Shown: positions 59,411-64,000 of the stretch, one piece after another
Position numbering within the stretch: position 1 is the stretch's first letter
Layout: the number at the start of each line of letters is the position of its first letter
Source: JAXGXJ01 sp963816155
GTDB taxonomy: Bacteria > Actinomycetota > Thermoleophilia > RBG-16-64-13
Assembly (NCBI GenBank): GCA_963816155.1
Contig: CAWFJE010000007.1
Location: forward strand, 128,508-192,507
Length of the DNA: 64,000 bases
Direction: 5' to 3'
Position numbers and translations under genes: made by a program
Notes under the pieces: generated by a model
Told to the model about the DNA's origin: nothing
Database searches by the model: none
Seen by the model: the letters and a program-made list of their open reading frames with translations, nothing else

Positions 59411-60544
59411 CTATCGGCCGACCGCGGCGTCCGATCCGATCGCGGCAGCGCTTACTTGCCTGCCGTCCAGGCGTAGGAAGCGAAGTTCACACCATTGGCA
59501 GAGAAACTTCATGCTCCCATCGATCACGATCCCGGAGCCGGCCCTGGCCACCGAGCCCGAGAACTTGCAGGAGACGGCCATTCCGCCGTCCTTCATGGTC
59601 AAGGAGAAGCCAACAGTGTCGTTCCCGTACCACGCCTTGCCGGAGTAGCCATCCACGGTCGCCGTGCCGGTCCCGTCTTCCCCGAGTTGCAAGCTGACAT
59701 CCAGGCTTGCCGGGGCCTCCACGTCGTCGACGACATGCTGCAGCGTTGCGCTGCCGCTCCAGGTACCCGCCATTTGCTGTGCAGCGACAACACCTGTGGC
59801 ACCTTCCTGCGCTTCCTCTCCGGTCACGGTGCTCATCTCCTCCAGCTCTGGGTCCTGGGGTTCCCCTGTCCCGGCCAGTTCAGCTATCAGAGTGGCAAGC
59901 TTCTGCATACTCGCCAGAGCCGTCTTCGAATCGACCGTGTATGCTTTGGTCAGTTCCGATACGGAGACCCCTGCCTCCGTCGGTAGCGAGAATCCGAGCT
60001 TCTCAAGTACGCTACGGATGCCCGGGACGTCCTTGTCGGCCGTGTTGACGATCCGCGCGATCATCTTCGTTCCGCCGGCTTTCAGGGGCTCGATACCGAG
60101 AGCTGTGATGCTGCCGGGGTAGAACCACTCCATCATCGACTCGCCGACAAGCGCGATCTGCTCGACAGTATCGTTCGGGTTCATCGTCACTAGGCCCATC
60201 ACCATCGAGACCGGTTGCATCACGTCTGCCGCTTTCTGGAAATCCACCGTGACACTATGGTTCTCGCCCAAGACGATGGAGCTGCTGGTCTCGCCGACGT
60301 CCACGACGCAATCGATGCCACCCACCACCAACGCCCCTGCTTTGCCCAGCGTCATGCTGCTGCCGGCAAGAGAAGTCAGGCTTCCGCCTCCGGTAGCGAC
60401 GGCGGCCCCGACGAAAAGCCCCACCTTGCTGGCCGTCTTGTACCCCTCTCCCAGTAGGCCGCCTGCGACGGCCGCGATGAGCAGCGGACGATGATCCTCA
60501 TGGCTCTGGACGCGCCCCTCTCTGCATGAAAGAATCGATGCCAC
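59411..60544 (-). CDS. Secreted protein, unrecognised, with a lipocalin-like C-terminus
   Basis: About 377 residues from the GTG at 60544. A hydrophobic stretch PLLIAAVAGGLLG near the start may be a signal peptide; ATG 60501 in the next frame (MRIIV) would give a better N-terminus if one base is shifted, so a frameshift is possible here. Middle part is helical with glycine-rich segments (TGGGSLTSLAGSSM). The last 110 residues (AGTWSGSATLQHVV, SLQLGEDGTGTATVDG) have a beta-barrel-like, lipocalin-type pattern. Divergent from the lipoprotein at 60564. Confidence 0.45.
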   Translation of the reverse strand: MASILSCREGRVQSHEDHRPLLIAAVAGGLLGEGYKTASKVGLFVGAAVATGGGSLTSLAGSSMTLGKAGALVVGGIDCVVDVGETSSSIVLGENHSVTVDFQKAADVMQPVSMVMGLVTMNPNDTVEQIALVGESMMEWFYPGSITALGIEPLKAGGTKMIARIVNTADKDVPGIRSVLEKLGFSLPTEAGVSVSELTKAYTVDSKTALASMQKLATLIAELAGTGEPQDPELEEMSTVTGEEAQEGATGVVAAQQMAGTWSGSATLQHVVDDVEAPASLDVSLQLGEDGTGTATVDGYSGKAWYGNDTVGFSLTMKDGGMAVSCKFSGSVARAGSGIVIDGSMKFLCQWCELRFLRLDGRQVSAAAIGSDAAVGR

Positions 60545-60563
60545 ATGAACTGAGGAGGCAATG

Positions 60564-61172
60564 ATGAAGAGAATCGCCAGATTATCCAGCCTGCTGATTG
60601 CCTTGATACTGGCAGCCGCCGTTATCGGATGCGGCACGGCAGAGCAGGAATCCGGGGAGCTATCTCCCCGCGATGTTGCCCCGCTCTACTTGGAAGCAAT
60701 GCGGGGGAACGTGTCTGGGCTCAAAGAACACAATCCGGACACCGAGATCACAGAGGAAGGGGTGTTCGGGAGCGTCAACCCAAGCATGCTGGAGGCGTGG
60801 GGGGTCAGCCCGACCGCCGAGCAGGAAGCCCAGCTCACCGAAGCCATGCTGGCAGGGCTTTCCAAGGTAGAGTTCACTGTCGTCGATGAAAAAGTCGATG
60901 GTGAAAGCGCCACGGTGACTGTCGCTATCCGGGGCATCGACATGTCTTCGTCGTTGGACACCCAGTTCGAGACGATCGGCGGGCAGATCACTGACGACAC
61001 CGAGGACGCGGCCATCATCGCGGTTCTCGACAAGGCATGGCGGGAAGCGTCACTGGTGCCAGAACCAACCAACGTGGACATGCCGTTCATGGCCGTTTCC
61101 GACGGTAGATGGATAGCTGACCCTCAGGGAGGAGCAGCTGCGGGCGCCGTGTACGTGATGTTCGGAGGATAG
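60564..61172 (+). CDS. Lipoprotein of unknown function
   Basis: 202 residues from the ATG at 60564 (AGGAGG 5 bases upstream; ATG 60561 is also possible). Lipobox VIGC (Cys 23). The mature part starts ELSPRDVAPLYLEAMRGN and has an alpha/beta pattern with VEFTVVDEKVDGESATVTVAI, reminiscent of DUF5105-type or DUF4878-type lipoproteins. No known ligand. A truncated transposase gene ends about 40 bases past its stop. Confidence 0.75.
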   Translation: MKRIARLSSLLIALILAAAVIGCGTAEQESGELSPRDVAPLYLEAMRGNVSGLKEHNPDTEITEEGVFGSVNPSMLEAWGVSPTAEQEAQLTEAMLAGLSKVEFTVVDEKVDGESATVTVAIRGIDMSSSLDTQFETIGGQITDDTEDAAIIAVLDKAWREASLVPEPTNVDMPFMAVSDGRWIADPQGGAAAGAVYVMFGG

Positions 61173-61214
61173 CGACGCGAGCACATCAGGCGGTTCGACG
61201 GGCGGGCGGTGCGG

Positions 61215-61858
61215 GGATCGCTCGGCCTTCTCGTAGGTGGCGTCCAGGAAGAGGTAGGGGTAGCGGCCGAGAAGCGGCCGGCCCCGGAAGGCTTCCACCT
61301 GTTCGTCTAAGCGGGCACAGATACGGGAGACCTCGCTCTTGGAGATGCCGTCCAGGCCCAGAGCCACGACCAGGTCCTCCACTTTGCGGGTGGAGACGCC
61401 TTTGACGTAGGCTTCGGCGATCACGGCCAGAAGGGCCTCCTCGCTGCGCCGGCGGGGCTTAAGGAAGCTGGGGAAGTAGCTGCCTTCGCGGAGTTTGGGG
61501 ATGGGGAGCGCAAGCGAGCCCACCCGGGTGTCCAGGCGCCGCTCCCGGTAGCCGTTGCGCATGGTGAGGCGCTCAGACGTGCGCTCTCCGAGTGAAGCCC
61601 CGGTCTTCTGGGAGATCTCCACTTCCATGAGTTCTCGAAGCACCGACAGCATGGCTTCACGAAAGAAGTCGAACTCTCGACCCTCGGTCAGCTTGATGAG
61701 GAGCTCCTCGCGGGGTGACAATGGAATCGGCCATCGTTGTGTCCTTCCTTTAGGTATGGTTGCGAGCCTTTACCTACGGAAACACACGATGGCTTTTCTC
61801 TTCAAGCAAAACGGCATCATCAGCCGCTTCCTGTTACACCACGTCCGGGGACACTACC
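61215..61858 (-). mobile_element. Truncated IS256-family insertion sequence
   Basis: The transposase frame (61721 down to about 61215) gives EGREFDFFREAMLSVLREL, GYRERRLDTRVGSLALPIP, VEDLVVALGLDGISKSEVSR and the LFLDATYEK motif with the first catalytic Asp. It stops matching the family right after this, so the second and third catalytic residues are lost. Upstream, 61830-61858 holds TTACACCACGTCCGGGGACA, resembling an IS256-family terminal inverted repeat. The element is a 3'-truncated, inactive remnant next to the lipoprotein's 3' end. Confidence 0.8.
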
Positions 61859-61962
61859 TCTCCGTGTAGCTTGACTCCGGCGGCGATGCGTAGTCTTATG
61901 TACGGACGCGGCCAGAGTTCATACTGCGCCGTCCACAAGCAAGCGAGGCCGAAGGAGCAGAT

Positions 61963-62982
61963 GTGGCAAAGACAGTAGACCTCGAGAATCACTTTGCGTC
62001 CGAATCGTGGGTGGAAGCGTTGCGGGCGAACGACGGCTATCCGCGCCTGGTCGACGACCCCAACACCAAGTACCGCCTGTACCCCGTCCGCGGTGCTTAT
62101 CTCCCCTACGGGCTGCTCGATCGACTGCTGGACCTCGGTGAGGGCCGTATCAAGCTGCTCGATGAGGCCGGCATCGATAAGGCGGTACTGTCGTTGGCCG
62201 CGCCCGGCACCGAGCCCTTCTCCCCCTCGGTCGGTACTCGTGTGGCTCGAGATACCAACGACGTTCTAGCAGCAGCCGTCGCCCGCTTCCCGGACCGCTT
62301 CGAAGGCTACGCGACCCTGGCCGTCAAGGACGTCGACGCTGCCACCGCCGAGTTGGAGCGTGCCGTGAAGGAACTGGGATTCACGGGTTGGAACACTCAT
62401 TCCAACTTCGGGGATTCCTTCCTTGACGAGAAGCGCTACTGGCCGCTTCTGGCCAAGGCCGAGGAACTCAACGTTCCAATCTACCTACATCCCACCTTCA
62501 CCATCGTGGAGCCGTTCGTCACCTACGGCATGGGGGTGGCCGGGCCCAGCTTCGGCTTCGGCGCCGAGACCTCCATGGTCATCATGCGCATGATCGTGGC
62601 CGGTGTCTTCGACATCTTCCCCAGGCTGAAGATTATTCTGGGCCACTACGGCGAGGGCTTCCCCTTCATGCTTGACCGGGTCGATCGCCCCTACATCCAG
62701 GGGCACGTTCCGGTGGATCCGGAGGTCGCCCCCAAGCTGAAGCGCATGCCGGGGGACTACGTCCGCGACAACATCGTCTCCTCCACCAGCGGCAACTACT
62801 CCCCCCAGGCCTTCGCCTGCACCCGGGACGCTCTGGGAACAGAGCGCATGGTACTGGGGACCGACTACCCCTTCGAGTCCATGGTTTCCTGCATGGATTT
62901 CCTTCAAGAGCAGCCTATGGACGACAACGAGAAGGACAACCTCTACTGGAAGACAGCGGCGTCTCTCGGCATGGGTGGCTGA
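61963..62982 (+). CDS. Amidohydrolase-family decarboxylase (gamma-resorcylate/2,3-dihydroxybenzoate type)
   Basis: 339 residues from the GTG at 61963 (AAGGAG upstream). DLENHFAS supplies the E.H metal ligands, YLHPTF a further His, ILGHYGEGFPFML another, and TDYPFESM the late Asp. Order and length match non-oxidative decarboxylases such as 2,6-dihydroxybenzoate (gamma-resorcylate) decarboxylase. They make phenols from hydroxybenzoates with Zn or Mn and no oxygen. The product of such a reaction (resorcinol, pyrogallol) would suit the transhydroxylase at 49315-52733, about 9 kb away. Confidence 0.82.
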   Translation: MAKTVDLENHFASESWVEALRANDGYPRLVDDPNTKYRLYPVRGAYLPYGLLDRLLDLGEGRIKLLDEAGIDKAVLSLAAPGTEPFSPSVGTRVARDTNDVLAAAVARFPDRFEGYATLAVKDVDAATAELERAVKELGFTGWNTHSNFGDSFLDEKRYWPLLAKAEELNVPIYLHPTFTIVEPFVTYGMGVAGPSFGFGAETSMVIMRMIVAGVFDIFPRLKIILGHYGEGFPFMLDRVDRPYIQGHVPVDPEVAPKLKRMPGDYVRDNIVSSTSGNYSPQAFACTRDALGTERMVLGTDYPFESMVSCMDFLQEQPMDDNEKDNLYWKTAASLGMGG

Positions 62983-63016
62983 GAACACGTCGGGGGGTTA
63001 GCCCCGCTCTCTGCCA

Positions 63017-63053
63017 GGGGGCCAGCCATGAAACATGGCGCCCGGCTGGTCCC
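63017..63053 (+). terminator. Possible terminator hairpin after the amidohydrolase gene
   Basis: GGCCAGCC (63020-63027) pairs with GGCTGGTCC (63044-63052) and GGG with CCC outside; alternatively GCCATG/CATGGC pairs around AAA in the centre. It begins about 35 bases after the stop. No T tract. Confidence 0.4.
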
Positions 63054-63187
63054 TTCTGTGGGACGGGTCGGGCGTCGACGCATCTTGAATCAACTGGCGG
63101 GAGTTATTGTGTCAGATGTGCCGTGGATGTCTCTCTGACCTGCTGGTTGGTCGCCGGCGAGGTGGTCGCTGCCGGGGAGGTGCCGAG

Positions 63188-63946
63188 ATGAGACGCAGAT
63201 GGTGGGTGTGGGTGCTGGCGGCGCTCGGAGCAGTGGTGCTGGCGGTCGCAATCGGTTTTGTGATCTGGGCGATGACTCCCTTGGGACCCATGCCCGAGGC
63301 CGTCGCTGCTCTGGAAACGGATGAAGAGGTGACGGTCGTTCAGAACGACGTAATCGTGTTTCGCCCGAACGAGACGACTCCCACTATAGGTATCATCTTC
63401 TACCCCGGGGCCCGCATCGACCCGGTTTCCTACGCTCCTCCCATGCGCGCCCTTGCTGCGCAGGGCTTTCTGACTGTATTGGTGCCGATGCCTCTCAACC
63501 TGGCCGTGCTGGGTTCCGGCCGGGCCGCGGATGTCATAGAAGAGTTCCCCGAGATTCGCCAGTGGGTTGTGGGTGGCCATTCACTCGGCGGAGCCATGGC
63601 CGCGGCCTTCGCGGCCTCGGATCCCACGGCGGTGGACGGCCTCGTGCTATGGGCGGCCTATCCTTCGTCCGGCGACGATCTGTCCGCCTGGGCAGGCGGC
63701 GCGGTCTCGGTTTCAGGAACGAACGACGGTCTGACGACTTCGGATGACATCGTCCGAACAAGGCCGCTACTGCCCGCAGGCACCGAGTTCGAGACTATCG
63801 ACGGCGGCAATCACGCTCAGTTCGGCTGGTACGGAGAGCAGGGCGGGGACGGGGCCGCAACGATCAGTCGCGAACAGCAGCAGAGCCAGACCGTAGCCGC
63901 CACCCTGCGCCTGCTGCGGGCGCTTGCGACGGCCGGCAACTACTAG
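63188..63946 (+). CDS. Membrane-anchored alpha/beta hydrolase
   Basis: 252 residues from the ATG at 63188 (GGGGAGGTG upstream). One N-terminal hydrophobic helix (VWVLAALGAVVLAVAIGFVIW) anchors or exports it. The nucleophile elbow is GGHSLGGAMA (Ser), with DGGNHAQFGWYGEQ supplying the late His, as in alpha/beta hydrolase family 5. Substrate unknown. A degraded copy of its active-site region and tail lies at 35300-35415, and a convergent DUF gene follows both copies. Confidence 0.82.
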   Translation: MRRRWWVWVLAALGAVVLAVAIGFVIWAMTPLGPMPEAVAALETDEEVTVVQNDVIVFRPNETTPTIGIIFYPGARIDPVSYAPPMRALAAQGFLTVLVPMPLNLAVLGSGRAADVIEEFPEIRQWVVGGHSLGGAMAAAFAASDPTAVDGLVLWAAYPSSGDDLSAWAGGAVSVSGTNDGLTTSDDIVRTRPLLPAGTEFETIDGGNHAQFGWYGEQGGDGAATISREQQQSQTVAATLRLLRALATAGNY

Positions 63947-63974
63947 CGAGCGGGCATCGTGGGCCTGGTCAGCC

Positions 63975-64000
63975 TCAGAATAGCTGGGCCCATAGGATCG
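63975..64000 (-). CDS. C-terminal end of a paralogue of the membrane protein at 35416 (partial)
   Basis: The last 26 bases, read on the minus strand, give ILWAQLF and a stop, matching the end of the membrane protein at 35416 (VIWAALFRD). The flanking sequence (63950-63975 with 35395-35418) is also conserved, including CGTGGGCCTG.TCAG. The rest lies beyond the right edge. Confidence 0.5.

Noticed and set aside
1..64000. CRISPR array, rRNA, tRNA, prophage or plasmid replication genes
   Set aside because: No regularly spaced repeats, no rRNA-like or cloverleaf sequence and no phage or replication proteins were recognised by reading; short tRNAs could still be missed without a covariance-model search.

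Overview
The window is high-GC DNA with dense, compact genes on both strands, frequent GTG starts with good Shine-Dalgarno sequences, many lipoproteins with Thr-rich linkers after the lipobox, an Asp23/AmaP envelope cluster, DUF4389 and DUF6286 membrane proteins and an L,D-transpeptidase. This points to a Gram-positive, actinobacterium-like (Actinomycetota) chromosome. A molybdopterin transhydroxylase, a reductive-dehalogenase-like protein, a Dcu-type dicarboxylate carrier, a DsrE/TusA sulfur relay and MetF suggest anaerobic or facultative life. No rRNA, tRNA, CRISPR array, prophage or replication origin was recognised.

Layout. 1-2443: a fused GlcD-GlcE oxidase running off the left edge. 2606-4374: DUF2273, AmaP, DUF6286 and Asp23 (envelope stress). 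4548-10054: META-domain lipoproteins (one intact, one frameshifted), YaiI, a radical SAM/SPASM protein and a predicted pseudokinase. 10263-14400: small stand-alone proteins, a lipoprotein and a 14-TM drug exporter. 14397-17190: a sulfur-relay operon (DsrE2-like, TusA-like, DsrE-like) continuing into a diguanylate cyclase and a STAS protein. 17319-22934: PAP2 phosphatase, small and remnant genes, DUF4389, cupin, broken methyltransferase, acyl-CoA dehydrogenase. 23068-30327: transport and peptide use (BASS and Dcu carriers, PepD, APC permease, broken ThrE exporter). 30305-36714: TetR regulator with a nested palindromic operator and its divergent target, a cytochrome-b5-like/ferric-reductase-like pair, an SLH L,D-transpeptidase, and a rhodanese lipoprotein. 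36733-41770: CopB-type metal ATPase, a Tat-exported ABC binding lipoprotein and a cytoplasmic RdhA-like protein. 42190-48268: two large surface proteins with SLH-like ends (a 1412-residue cadherin-repeat protein and a FecR-domain protein). 48319-55723: MetF, the transhydroxylase TthS/TthL pair, a zinc-type alcohol dehydrogenase and a two-RCK potassium channel. 55769-64000: secreted proteins, a DUF169/isochorismatase-like pair, a truncated IS256-family element, a gamma-resorcylate-decarboxylase-like amidohydrolase, an alpha/beta hydrolase, and the edge of a gene paralogous to 35416-35949.

The metabolic theme is anaerobic use of hydroxylated, possibly halogenated, aromatics and organic acids. 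The amidohydrolase could decarboxylate hydroxybenzoates, the transhydroxylase could rearrange or hydroxylate the resulting polyphenols, and the GlcDE fusion, acyl-CoA dehydrogenase and Dcu carrier could handle organic acids. This pathway is inference; the genes are not one operon.

Two general observations matter. First, at least seven genes are split by single-base frameshifts, a density that means either local gene decay or uncorrected sequencing errors. Second, the intergenic gaps hold several recognisable gene stumps (alcohol dehydrogenase, DUF5714, MoaD/ThiS, ThrE tail, alpha/beta hydrolase, IS256), so this region has been shedding and duplicating genes.
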